Assembly (NCBI GenBank): GCA_037178675.1
Contig: JAYMGJ010000435.1
Coordinates: 1-22,695, forward strand
Length of the DNA: 22,695 nucleotides
Reading direction: 5' to 3'
Source: Scleroderma bovista
Taxonomy: Eukaryota; Basidiomycota; Agaricomycetes; Boletales; Sclerodermataceae
Shown: piece after piece, positions 10,388 to 20,400 of the stretch
Layout of the letters: each line of letters starts with the position of its first letter
Numbering within the stretch: the stretch's first letter is position 1
Program-made: the position numbers and the translations under genes
Notes under the pieces: model-generated
Seen by the model: the letters and a program-made list of their open reading frames with translations, nothing else
Database searches by the model: none
Told to the model about the DNA's origin: nothing

Positions 10388-10402
10388 GGTTATGAGCCCT
10401 GC
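10388..10402 (+). promoter_or_regulatory. Primer-binding site for half initiator tRNA-Met (element A)
   Basis: GGTTATGAGCCCTGC is the exact reverse complement of GCAGGGCTCATAACC, the anticodon arm of yeast initiator tRNA-Met (CAT anticodon). It abuts the LTR without spacer. Priming from an internal tRNA position is known from Drosophila copia. Confidence 0.85.
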
Positions 10403-10573
10403 ACTTTAATAGCCTCAAAATCAATGTCTCACCTATCTTTCGATATTCTCACTGCACGAAACCATGGCCACTGCCATCCCCATCACCACTGACACCCTTC
10501 CGGGTAACGTCCCAAAGCTCGATATCAAAGGCACCAACTGGGTGATCTTCTCGCTCTGTTTCCAGACTGCCGT

Positions 10574-10855
10574 TGAAAAGACAACAAAGTGTTTGGGTGG
10601 CTGCTCCCTCAGATGAGGTGCATTCGACCCAGGAGCTTCTGGAGGTCAGGCAAGGCTCCCAAGGACTGGGGAGACTAAGAGAAGTAGGGAGAGTAGAGGT
10701 GTTCAGTCACTCCAGGACTGAGCTCAAACATATACAGAGGAAAGAGGGAGATTGCTTAGTAAGCTAATACAAGCCTACATAAGCTAAGGTAGAGAGTCCA
10801 GTGTCAGTACTACTACCAGCAACTCTACACACCTAGAGACAGGACAGTCTCTACA
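10574..10855 (-). mobile_element. Solo LTR (282 bp) inserted in element A gag
   Basis: Read on the minus strand it starts TGTAGAGACTGTCC and ends TCTTTTCA, giving TG...CA ends. CCGT flanks it on both sides (10570-10573 and 10856-10859); the fifth base differs (G/A), so the duplication is 4 bp or a mutated 5 bp. A TATATG box lies at about 10729-10737. Leaving it out makes gag continuous (AVEAKELW). No second LTR or internal region, so it is best read as recombined to a solo LTR. An alternative 8-bp duplication (CCGTTGAA/CCGTCGAA) with no inverted ends fits less well. Confidence 0.7.
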
Positions 10856-11042
10856 CCGTCGAAGCAAAGGAGTTGTGGTCACACTTTGACGGAACTTCCA
10901 CACGTCCTGTCAGTACTACCAGCACTGCCACCGATGGAACTGTAACCACAACACCCCCGGACACTGATGAGCTTGCAAAATGGCAGAAGAGCAAGAATAT
11001 GGCAAAACACTTGCTTACCCAACAAATTCCTGACTCCACTGC

Positions 11043-12961
11043 TGTCATATCCATACTTTTCCCAGTCGCAACTCCGGTCTAACCCTGGCCTGCCTGACCT
11101 CTCCTTAGGCATTGATGCAACTCCGGAGCTAGTCTGGCCATCTCCAGCCTCATAGCTGCACTCCAGCTCAACTCCGGTCACTACGTCCATCTCCACCTCA
11201 GGACTAACCCCTGTCTTCCTCTAGACACATCTGCGGTCTAACTCCGCCATGTCGAGCCTGTACCTACCACTTGTCGCTACTCCAGTTTCAGTCCGGCCAC
11301 TCCCTTGGTCTTGTCTGCAACATAGCCCAACTCTGGCTGGTACATCCAACTCCGGCTCAGGTCTGCTCCTGTTCCGCTCCACTCCCTCTGATAGGTCCAC
11401 CAATGACCTTGGACATTTCCATGTCCAACTCCGGACCTTCCTCCAGCTACTCTGCCCTTCCTCCACCTGTGCACTCCCTCCGCTCTTGCACTTCCTCCGG
11501 TCCTGCTTCCTCTGGTCCTGGACATCACTCCAGACTTAACATTAGTTAAGTCCACCTCCAACCCTTACCTGTCCTCTTCCGGCCTAGTTCCCTTTACTTC
11601 ACTGTCCCTGCTTTTCTGTCAGAACCGGTTCCTCCGACGAACTCCAACACAAGTGGAGATAAGTGCGAAGGGTTGTCGACGACAGGCGGAGGAGATGCGG
11701 AGGTGTTGAGGACTTTGGCTTCAGTGTATGTGCTGCGCCCTTGTGATACCTGCGTCCTCTTATTTCAGAGGACTTAAGGACAGAGAGACAGAGGTCCGAC
11801 GAAGGTTGGAGTTGCCAGAAGGCGGAGGAGACAGAGGTGAGTTCGCGGGAAGTATTCAAGATGATATTCAAACTGAGGAACAATCCCCTCAGCGTGCGGA
11901 GTACTTATACTTTACATCGGGAATGTACAGTAACCGAGAAGCGGAGAGAAACATAGCGGAGATGTAGGTAAGAGTCTGCGGATGACAAATGGATGAGTAA
12001 CATACACAGAACGGAGATCAGTGATAAGCGTAATGGATCAAAAGGTTAACGGATCACAGCTATGAGTAATCATTATCTAATCTAAAACGGGAACAAAGGA
12101 AACAGGAACAGAAACGGAACGGAGGCATACAATAACCGGAGGCGTAGACGCAGAACTATATACTAAAAGGAGACGGAGCATCAATTGTCAGAGCAGAGAT
12201 GGATACGTAGCATCGCAGGTGTGCGATTACGATCGGACTTGAGTTTACAACAGACTAGAGGCCTTGCGGAGTCACGAGGCGTCACGCGGTCGTGACATTT
12301 TCCTCCATCGTCCCTGTATCTCTAGTTCTCCGTGTCTGCTCCTGCTCCAGTTTATTTTCCTGTACCTGCTTTATTTTCCTGTCCATTTCTGCTCCATCCC
12401 TTGTCCCAACTAAGGTGTTTACTTGTCACCGTATATACTCACCCTAGTTCTCATTTACTATATAAACTACTATACTCCAGCCTAGTAGTTTCCTTAGATT
12501 AAATCTCAACTAAGATACTCCCCACTCTGTACTACCCACTATGCTCTCCTAATCCATCTGTTCATCTGAACTCCTGAACTCCAGCCAACTCCGGCCTCCG
12601 TCCTATCTCGTCCCCTTGGTCCTATGTCCGATCCTAGCAAGTCTCCTACTTGCACGAGGGCAAAAGCCACCTCTGTCCCAGACTTGATGCTAGACCTCTC
12701 AGGACTTATCCCACCTCTGGGATGTCCTTCGCTCCGGACAAGCTGCACTCAACTCCGGACCACTTTCCTGCAGTCCGGACTTACTCCGCAAAAACCCAGA
12801 CTTACTCCCTGTGCTCCTCTAGTGCCCGGACTTTGTTCATTTGACCCAGACTTGACTCTCCGCACTAACTAGCACCTACTAGTGTCTGGACTTACCTCCT
12901 CATTAGTTCCCTGCACCTCTGGACCTCCTAGTAAGATCGTTGAGGAGAAACGATCTTGACA
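11043..12961 (+). mobile_element. Solo LTR (outer, 1233 bp without nested insert) in element A gag
   Basis: Perfect ACTGC duplications at 11038-11042 and 12962-12966. Ends are TGTCATATCC...GATCTTGACA. A TATATAA box is at 12459-12465. Four bases before the right end is a perfect 9-bp stem with 7-nt loop (12933-12941 / 12949-12957). The plus strand is pyrimidine-rich with many ACTCCGG motifs. It is interrupted by another LTR at 11617-12297. Leaving the whole unit out restores gag across the joint (DSTA|LRV). Probably Gypsy-type by appearance, not proven. Confidence 0.85.
11617..12297 (-). mobile_element. Solo LTR (681 bp) nested inside the outer solo LTR
   Basis: Perfect TTTTC duplications at 11612-11616 and 12298-12302. 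On the minus strand it starts TGTCACGACCGCGTGACG and ends ACCGGTTCTGACA. A TATATA lies at 12157-12162. Its CTCCG motifs are on the minus strand, so base composition flips from pyrimidine-rich to purine-rich exactly at the two borders. It is the youngest layer of this nest. Confidence 0.85.
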
Positions 12962-13560
12962 ACTGCCCTCCGAGTATGGAGTCTCAATAACATTGAGGCT
13001 ATGTGTGGAACGAAATTGTTCGGGAGTATACGGAGAAGGGGGCTTATGCCCAGACAGACCTCCAAACCAAGTTCTTGGGCTCACAGTGCCCTGTCAATGG
13101 CGATGTCCACCAGTTCTTGGACGATCTGCGTACGAAGAGAGTCGAGTTAGCTGCCATCAGCGTACAGATCGAAGAAAAGGATTATTGATCGACTATCATT
13201 CAATCACTTCTGAAATACCTCGCCAGCTTCGCGTCTGGGCAACTGGCGACTGCTCATCTGTACAGTCAAACAAAGACAATTGATCCCGACATTCTCATTT
13301 TCCTGATTATCGAAGAGTCAGAGCGACGTGGTCGCAAGGAGACTCAGTACTTACGCACGAAACAGAAGGCTCGTGATGGCAATGAAGCCTTGGCTGTAGC
13401 TCCTGGGAATTTTTCCAGCCGGGGGCGAGGAAACTGGAGGGATGGACGATGAGGGAGCAGCTCCGCAGGACCCACCCGCCAGCGTGGTCCATGTTGGAAC
13501 TGTGGATCAAGAGAGCACTTCAAGTCTCGATGCCCCAAACCTGATAAGGTCAGCGAGCGG

Positions 13561-16527
13561 AAGCACTGCTGATGATACCAAGAAAGATTCAGCTAACGTG
13601 GCTACCTTCAACTCTGAAGAGGAAGGAGCATTCTCGGTGATCGCTCTGGGCAACCTTGACTTGCTGAGTAATTCTTCCAATGGCGATGATGAAGAAAGGT
13701 GGAACTATGTTTCATCTGAGGAGGATTATTTCAGTGAGATGAGATGGGAGATACAGATGAAGGAGGAGAGAGCTTACCTCCTGGTGATGTCACCTCTGAT
13801 GATGGCCCTGCTGAATTGCCCTCAGATTCTGCGAGTCTGGTGCATGATAGCCAGATTAGCGCGCCCATTGTTGAGCTCTATGATTCTGGCTCCACGTGTC
13901 ATATCTCGCCATATAAAGACAAGTTCATGTCTCTCACGGACATCCCACCGAAATCATTCTCAGCCGCCAACAAACAGTCCTTTGACGCTACTGCAGTTGG
14001 TGACTTGGTCATCGATGTGCCTAATGGGTATGACATGACCAAGCTCACACTCACTGAAGTCTTGTTTTCGCCTGCAGTGGGCTACACTCTGGTGTCCATT
14101 GGGCGTCTTGACCAGCTTGGATATTCTGTCACCTTCGCCAACGGAACTTGTACCATTCGCAGCCCTGATGACGATGTCATTGGGCGCGTGCCTAAGTCCC
14201 AGGCAGGACTTTATCGTGTTATCCACACTGGTGGGGATGACAGCGTGAACGCGGTCGAGACTGTTACTGTCATGGAGCTTCATCGAAGAATGGGACATAT
14301 CTTGCCAACCGTTGCTCGCCGCTTGGCAGAAAATGGACTTGTATCAGGCTTGAAGTTTGATTTGTCGAAAGACGAACCTACCTTTTGTGAGGCCTGTGTC
14401 TATGCGAAGGCCACCAGGAAGCCTGTCGCCAAGGAGTGTGCTGGTGAGCGTGCTGAAGAATTTGCTGCCGAGGTGCATACAGATGTATGGGGACCGGCTC
14501 CCATCCAAACCCTCGGAGGACGATGTTACTACATCACATTTACGGACGATAAGACTCACCTCACGTACCTGCATCTCCTCCGCCAGAAGAGTGATGCCTT
14601 TGCCACCTACCAACAGTTCGAGGCCTGGTGCTGTACCCAGCATGGTGTTGCTGTCAAGGCACTGCACTCCAATCATGGCGGAGAGTACCTTGGAAAGGAG
14701 TTTATTATGTATCTCAAGGCAGCTGGAACGAAGCAGAAGCTTACCGTTCATGACACTCCGCAGCACAACGGCGTCGCTGAATGTCTCAATCATACCTTGC
14801 TGGAGAAAGTCAGAGCCATGCTACATGAGAGTGGTTTACCTCGTGCATTATGGGGCGAGGCTGTCCGCCATGCCGTCTGGCTGAAGAACCAGATGCTGAC
14901 AAAAGCACTCGAGGGCAGGATGCCCCTCGAAGCTGCTACTGGGAAGAAGCCCAATCTTAGTCGAGCACGCATGTGGGGTTCGCATGTCTGGGTGCGTGTT
15001 GAAGGGGGAACTAAGCTGGGTGGGCGCGTTGTGGAAGGTCGCTGGGTGGGCATTGATGACGACAGCCCTAATGGTTGTCGTGTCTACTGGCCTGAAAAAT
15101 GTTCTGTCTCTGTCGAGCGGAATGTGTACTGGGACCTGACCTCTGCTGAGCCATTATCTCGCGAGGGGGAGCAAGAAGAGAGTAACTTACCTAACGCGAT
15201 ACTAATGGCTCCACCCCAGTTCCAGTGATGAGAGCTGCACCACCCACCCCTGTTATCCCGATTCCTCCCAAGGTTGCACCACCTCCAGATGACCCGCCTG
15301 TCGAAAAGCGAGTCTGTAAGCCCAGCCAACACGTTGCTGACATTCTTGCAGGTCAGGGCCATATAGGTCAACGTGGCCAACCCACTGTACCACAAGGCGT
15401 GCAGCTCCCGACCGAGATCGCAGAGGCTGTCATTCTCCCTGAACTAACCGACCCTCTCGATGTTGATAACCTCGCAGCTGCGTACCTGATGATGGTTGTC
15501 GAAGACTTGGATGACGTCTTGTGTGCCATCGATTTTGCCATGATGATGGAAGGGGCCACCGCTGAGTCCGAGGCCCTAGAGCCTAGCTCATTGGCCGAAG
15601 CTCGCTGTCACCTGGATTGGCTGCAGTGGGAAGCAGGCATAAAGGAGGAGTTAGCGACTTTGCAGGCAGCCAGCACCTGGGAACTTGTTGACGTACCTTG
15701 CAGCGCCAACATAGTCGGATCTGAGTGGGTTTTCCACATGAAGAAGGACGCAGCAGGCAATGTGGTCCGCCACAAAGCCTGACTCGTTGCCCAAGGATAC
15801 TCACAGGTTGAAGGTGTTGACTACTTTGATATGTTCGCCCCGGTTGCAATGCTTGCATCGATTTGAGCTGTCCTCACTATGGCAGCACGATCAGACCTGG
15901 AGCTTCATCAGATCGACATCAAGGGCGCATATTTGAACGGGACACTCACCGATGATGAAGTCATCTATATGCGCCAGCCCCCTGGTTTCAAATCTGTCGA
16001 CCACCCCCACAAAGCCTGCCACCTTTGAAAGACGCTGTATGGTCTAAAACAGAGTGGGCATCACTGGTTGGCTATGCTGATGCAGATAGCAGTATGGCAG
16101 AAGATCACAAAGCGGTCTCTGGGTATGCTTTCTTGATTGATGGAGGTGCTGTGTTGTGGTCTTCTAAGAAGCAGGAAATTGTCTCGTTGTCAACAACAGA
16201 GAGTGAGTATGTGGCTGCGACACACCGGCCAAGGAGGCTTTATGGCTTCGATTGCTCATCGGAGAGCTGTTTTCACTGTTCGATGAACCTACCACGCTGT
16301 TCTCTGACAACCAATCAGCTATCACGCTCTCAAAGGACCATCAGTACCATGCACGTACCAAGCATATCGATATTTGTTTCCACTTTATCCGCTGGGTTGT
16401 GGAAAATGGAAAGATTCACCTTATTTACTGCCCTACCGCCGATATGGTTGCCGACACCCTGACGAAAGCCCTTCCGTCCCCCAAAGTGAAGCACTTTGCT
16501 GTCGAACTCGGCCTACATCCGACTTGA
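13561..16527 (+). pseudogene. Element A pol pseudogene (protease, integrase, partial RT and RNase H)
   Basis: The main frame 13744-15228 carries the protease motif DSGST (about residues 47-51), a His/Cys integrase zinc region (HRRMGH ... CEACVYAK) and the integrase core: HTDVWGP keeps the first Asp, but the second site reads HSNHGGEY (14671-14673, Asn for Asp). The next frame (15225-15782) holds the linker and the start of reverse transcriptase. TGA replaces Arg CGA at 15780-15782, 15864-15866 and 16026-16028. RT motif QIDIKGAYLNG is present, but at about 16065 the sequence jumps from LYGLKQSG to the RNase H start (VGYADADSS). About 600 bp, including the YVDD active site, are therefore missing. 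RNase H (STTESEYVA; LFSDNQSA) has another frameshift near 16217. Dead. Confidence 0.92.
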
Positions 16528-16534
16528 GGGGGAG
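16526..16534 (+). promoter_or_regulatory. Polypurine tract of element A
   Basis: GAGGGGGAG immediately precedes the 3' LTR, the expected site of plus-strand priming; the pol stop overlaps its left edge. Confidence 0.85.
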
Positions 16535-16988
16535 TGTTGAAATTGGCAAGTCGCTCATAGCGGTATCTTGCTAATTGACACGTTCACTCTAGTCGCGAGA
16601 TACTGTCCGCAAAACGATTACATAACATACGCTCCGTCAACCTACAATACGATTCAGAGCGCAGTTCGTTTCTTTGTTGTGTTTCTAGTCTCACTCTTTC
16701 CTTGTAACATGTCTAGGTTACTGTTGTACTGTCCAACACGGTCTCACGTACTGTACAGCATGGATCCAACATCTGCACCTTGTTGTTTCATTCTTTGTTC
16801 TATTAGCTCATATATATAGTCTCGTACTGTAGAGCCCCCACCTCAGACGTTTGTCGCTGTATCACGCACAACTGAGGTGGGCACAACCCTTTCCTTCTGC
16901 ATTGTATGTTCATATACTCATTGTATTAGCTAGCTTTTCCCGCACTCATGCGCAACTGAGCTTTTCCTGCACTCGTATAGATCTTTTA
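16535..16988 (+). repeat. Element A 3' LTR (454 bp)
   Basis: Starts TGTTGAAATTGGCAAG, ends ATCTTTTA, then GTAGG. Compared with the 5' LTR it differs by about 24 transitions and one transversion and lacks about 33 bp near 16945. Most differences fall where one copy has CG and the other TG or CA. Confidence 0.93.
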
Positions 16989-16993
16989 GTAGG
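16989..16993. repeat. Target site duplication of element A, right copy (GTAGG)
   Basis: Matches 9896-9900 exactly. Confidence 0.85.
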
Positions 16994-17151
16994 GGAGGCA
17001 TCGCTATTCGAACTCCGCCTGGCCTCATTGCCAACAGTGAGTCAGCATTCTGTGTTTGTCAGAGCATTTCCAGAGGCACCTTGAGCACCACTATTGGATA
17101 GTTGCAGCTCAGGGTGTATCTGTTATCGTCCTTAGTATGACACACACAGGC
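16994..17151. other. Short host spacer between the two Copia elements
   Basis: About 158 bp of unique sequence with no feature seen. With 22412 onward it represents the pre-insertion locus of element B. Confidence 0.7.
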
Positions 17152-17156
17152 AGTCT
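17152..17156. repeat. Target site duplication of element B, left copy (AGTCT)
   Basis: AGTCT directly before the left LTR; the same five bases follow the right LTR at 22407-22411. Confidence 0.88.
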
Positions 17157-17464
17157 TTTTGTGAGGTGAACTGGCGCAGCTCAACACTAGACAAGAGTCA
17201 CAAATGACTCAGTACTTCTGTGCAAACAGAGACTGCATTTAACTAACCTAGACAAGAGTCACAAATGACTACATAGGTCAGTATCATAGTAAATGAATGT
17301 GTAGAGTAGCCTTACCTCAGTACTTCTGTGCAAACAGAGACTGAGGTACGAAACGAAAGAAAAACATCCTATAAAGAACGACCGTGATTATGTAAGGAAT
17401 GCTCGGCGTGTCCATACTAAGTATAAGGGAAAAAATGGTACTGTAGGGACCGGGAATTTCAACA
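17157..17464 (-). repeat. Element B 3' LTR (left copy, 308 bp)
   Basis: On the element's strand it starts TGTTGAAATTCCCGG and ends CCTCACAAAA. It contains two duplicated modules: a 23-bp one at 17187-17209 and 17248-17270, and a 28-bp one at 17208-17235 and 17316-17343. A TTTATAGG box (reverse of CCTATAAA near 17370) is the likely TATA element. Confidence 0.95.
17205..17211. promoter_or_regulatory. TGACTCA site in element B LTR (AP-1/Gcn4-like)
   Basis: TGACTCA matches the consensus bound by fungal Gcn4/AP-1-type bZIP factors. It lies at the overlap of the two duplicated modules and within the inverted pair GAGTCA/TGACTC. The same site is in the right LTR. Binding is inferred only from the consensus. 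Confidence 0.35.
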
Positions 17465-17473
17465 CACCCACTC
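17465..17473 (-). promoter_or_regulatory. Polypurine tract of element B
   Basis: GAGTGGGTG on the element's strand, adjacent to the 3' LTR and 15 nt after the gag-pol stop. Confidence 0.7.
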
Positions 17474-17488
17474 GACGAGATAGTCCTT

Positions 17489-20400
17489 TTAAATAATCAA
17501 ACCCATACCTTCTATAAAACGAATGTGTTTCTCTCGACTGAGAGGTTTCGTGAGTACGTCAGCAACCTGTTCCGCAGTCGGAAGGTACTCCAGAACAATT
17601 TCTCCCTTGTCTACCTTCTCCCTGATGTAATGATGACGAATTGCAATGTGCTTCGTCCAATCATGGAAAGTGGCATTCTTGGCAAGAGACATCGCCGACT
17701 GATTGTCAATTAATAGCTTGACAGGCGTGCGCGAGAGTGATGGCTCGATCTCCGAAAATAATAATTTTAGCCAGGTGGCTTCCTTCGCAGCGGCAGCAGC
17801 AGCCATATACTCAGCTTCCGTGCTCGAGAGAGCGACGGATGGTTGCTTCTTCGACGACCAGCTGATAGCAGCTCCGGCTGTAACAAAAGTGTAGCCAGAA
17901 ATTGAGCGACGGTCATTGACATCGCCAGCCCAGTCTGCATCGATGTAGCCCAGTAGGGACATTTCCGACATCTTCCTGTAAATGAGACGGGTGTCCGTCG
18001 TGCCACGTAGGTAGCGGTAAACTCGTTTTAAAGCTGCAAAATGCGCCTGTCCAGGGCAAGCTGCGTGTTTGCTCAACGCACCCACTGCATATGCCAGGTC
18101 TGGACGCGTCGCCAGCATGGCGTACATGAGTCCACCGAGCGCGCTTTGATACGTCTTAGCATCGACTTCAGGGACATCAATTTTGACGAGCTTCGCGTTG
18201 GTCTCAAGTGGGGTGGAGATGGATCGTCCATCCTTTAAGCCGAAACGATCTAGGATCGTCTCGACATAGCGGCGTTGAGACAGAGAAATGATCCCTTGTT
18301 GGCGGTTGCGAACAACCTCCATACCTAGGATCCAGCGGGCTTCGCCCAGGTCCGTTATTTCAAAGTGTTCGGACAGCTGCAATTTCAGGCATTTGATGGC
18401 ATCGAGATTCTTTGAAAAAATCAGTTTATCATCCACATAGACGGCGACGATCAGTAGATCGCCGTCCTCGTCCTTGTAGAATAGACTATGGTCTGCATTG
18501 CTGCGCGTGAATCCAAGGGACTCGAACGTCTTGCACAGCGTGTCATACCATGCCTTTGAGGCCTGTTTGAGACCGTACAGGGCGCGGAGTAGACGCCAGA
18601 CGACCTTTGGGTCATTGCGGAAACCAGGCGGTGGACGGAGATAAATCTCCTCGTCCAATTCGCCATTGAGGAAAGCCGCTTTGACGTCTATTTGATGGAC
18701 TTCAAGATCATGTTGAGCTGCAAGTGCGAGAAGTGAGCGGATGGTTGTGAACTTTGTAACGGGAGCAAACGTGTCCGTATAATCGAGTCCTTCCACTTGT
18801 GTGTACCCCTTCGCAACGAGATGAGCCTTGTACTTGTCGATTTCACCGTTCGGCCCGCGCTTGATTTTAAAAACCCATTTTGAATCGATTATCTTGCGAT
18901 CGGGCGGTGCTTCGACTTCCTGGTACAGGCCGATCTCTTTGAAAGTATTTAATTCGACTCCCATGGCGCCCAGCCATAGATCGGCGTCTGGACAACCGAC
19001 GGCGTCGCTGTAGGTGAGTGGTTCGCTGTCTAGAGGCGTTGCGGTGGCAGCGCGGCGAGCACTTTGCGTGAGCGCGTCACGGTGTGACTCGTCACAGTCC
19101 ACCATATCTGCGCATGCGTCTGTCTCTCCTCCGTCGTCAACACCCACAATGTGACGTGGTAAGTCGTCTGTCCTTTCTTCGTTAAGTTGAATTTCCTCTT
19201 CTAGGGTGTTCCTCTCATAGGCGTTGACGAAGAAATGCTGATCGTCGTCGCGGATCGGCGCTTTCCGGGCGCGAGAAGACCTTCTCACCGCTGGAGTGGG
19301 GATTGGGACCGGATACGGCGACGGCGGGCCTAACGCTTGGCCTGAGCGTCCGTCTGAGGTACGTTCCAGTCGTTTGGTGTACCGTTGACCCTTACTAACC
19401 TGCCGTTCGACAGGAACTTCGACTCTTGCGAGTTGGCGGCTCAAAACGCCATCTGGAGGCGATCCAGAGCGATCGGATGAAACGGGTGCGTGTATCAACG
19501 CATTTTCGATATCGCTGACCCTTTCTGAAGGTGTCCCATCGACGGATTCGCCATCCGAGTCCTCGTTGGCGCTGGCTGTCTCCCCATCCCCAACAGGTGA
19601 GTCTGGGATCGTTTGTATGGCCTCAGAAAGTGTTCCGACCGCTAACGGCTTTGTTCCTTCAACGTTTAGACACGGATCGTCGATCTTAACGCGAGAGGGG
19701 GCGTTGGCGCTCCCTTCATCGAAGACAACGTCCCTGGACTCAAAAATTTGTCCGCTCGGACGGTGCACGCACACATAGGCTTTGCGGTTCTCAGCGAAAC
19801 CTAAGAAAGTGCATTGGACTGACTTGGCGTCGAGCTTCCGCCGCTTCTCGTCAGGTACGTGGACGTGTGCCTTGCACCCGAATATTCTCAAATGCGCGAC
19901 TGACGGCCTGTTTCCAGTGAACGCTTCGTGCGGTGTCAACCCGTCGGCGATCGCGCAAGTAGGTACACGATTCAGGACGTGCGTAGCGTAGAGGATTGCA
20001 TCCCCCCAGTAGGCGTTGGGGAGTCCAGCGTTGAACAGCATTGCACGAGCCATCTCGACAAGTGTGCGGTTCATCCGTTCGGAGACGCCGTTCTCCTGCG
20101 GTGTGTACGCATTCGTCATTTCATGATGGATTCCTTTCGACTTAAAGTAGTCTTGTAGTGCTGTGGATCCGTATTCTCCGCCTCCATCGCTGCGAAAATA
20201 ATTCGCGTGTTCGCCTGTCTCTGCCTCCGCTCGCTCGAGGTATTCTTTGGTGAGCTTAGGCACTTCGTTTTTTAACTTTATTAACTTGACGATGAGGCGA
20301 TGCGAATGGCCGTCGATGAATGTAACAAAGTAGCGGTAGCCTCTCCGCGCTGTTGTTTCCATGGGTCCACAGACGTCCGAGTACGTTCTGTGTAGTACCC

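Larger units (their letters stand above)
10464..13560 (+). pseudogene. Element A gag pseudogene, split by two solo-LTR insertions
   Basis: Gag starts at ATG 10464 (MATAIPITTDTLPGNVPKLD) and runs into the solo LTR at 10574. It resumes at 10860 (EAKELWSHFDGTSTRPV), stops at the outer solo LTR at 11043, and resumes at 12967 (LRVWSLNNIEAM). Leaving out each insertion plus one target-duplication copy gives continuous Gag frame across both joints. Other damage: an extra TG at about 13002-13005 shifts the frame, and TGA stops lie at 13186-13188 and 13450-13452, where relatives have Arg (CGA). A CX2CX4HX4C zinc knuckle (CWNCGSREHFKSRC, 13492-13533) remains, followed by a further frameshift near 13560. 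In an intact element this would be the capsid/nucleocapsid protein. Confidence 0.85.
9901..16988 (+). mobile_element. Degenerate Ty1/Copia LTR retrotransposon (element A) with nested insertions
   Basis: Order: 5' LTR 9901-10387, primer-binding site 10388-10402, gag from 10464, pol to about 16527, polypurine tract 16526-16534, 3' LTR 16535-16988. Integrase precedes reverse transcriptase, which defines Copia. Perfect GTAGG duplications flank it. Total 7088 bp, of which about 2.2 kb are later insertions in gag (10574-10855 and 11043-12961). The two LTRs differ at about 25 of some 430 aligned positions, nearly all transitions, and the 3' copy lacks about 33 bp near its end. Coding capacity is destroyed by five CGA-type TGA stops, several frameshifts and a deletion of the reverse-transcriptase core, so it is non-autonomous now. 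Confidence 0.95.

Noticed and set aside
10388..10402. Fragment of a tRNA gene
   Set aside because: Only the 15-base anticodon-arm complement is present, in the primer-binding position; no cloverleaf or A/B boxes.
9934..10492. Open frames in the 5' LTR and leader of element A, echoed at 16568-17084
   Set aside because: The same frames occur in both LTRs because the LTRs are copies; no independent coding evidence.
10574..10863. hAT-like insertion with an 8-bp target duplication
   Set aside because: The 8-bp repeat has a mismatch and there are no inverted ends; TG...CA ends with CCGT duplications fit a solo LTR better.
13442..14038. 198-codon frame as a separate gene
   Set aside because: It is a frameshifted stretch of element A: its middle matches the gag-protease spacer and the rest is read out of frame.
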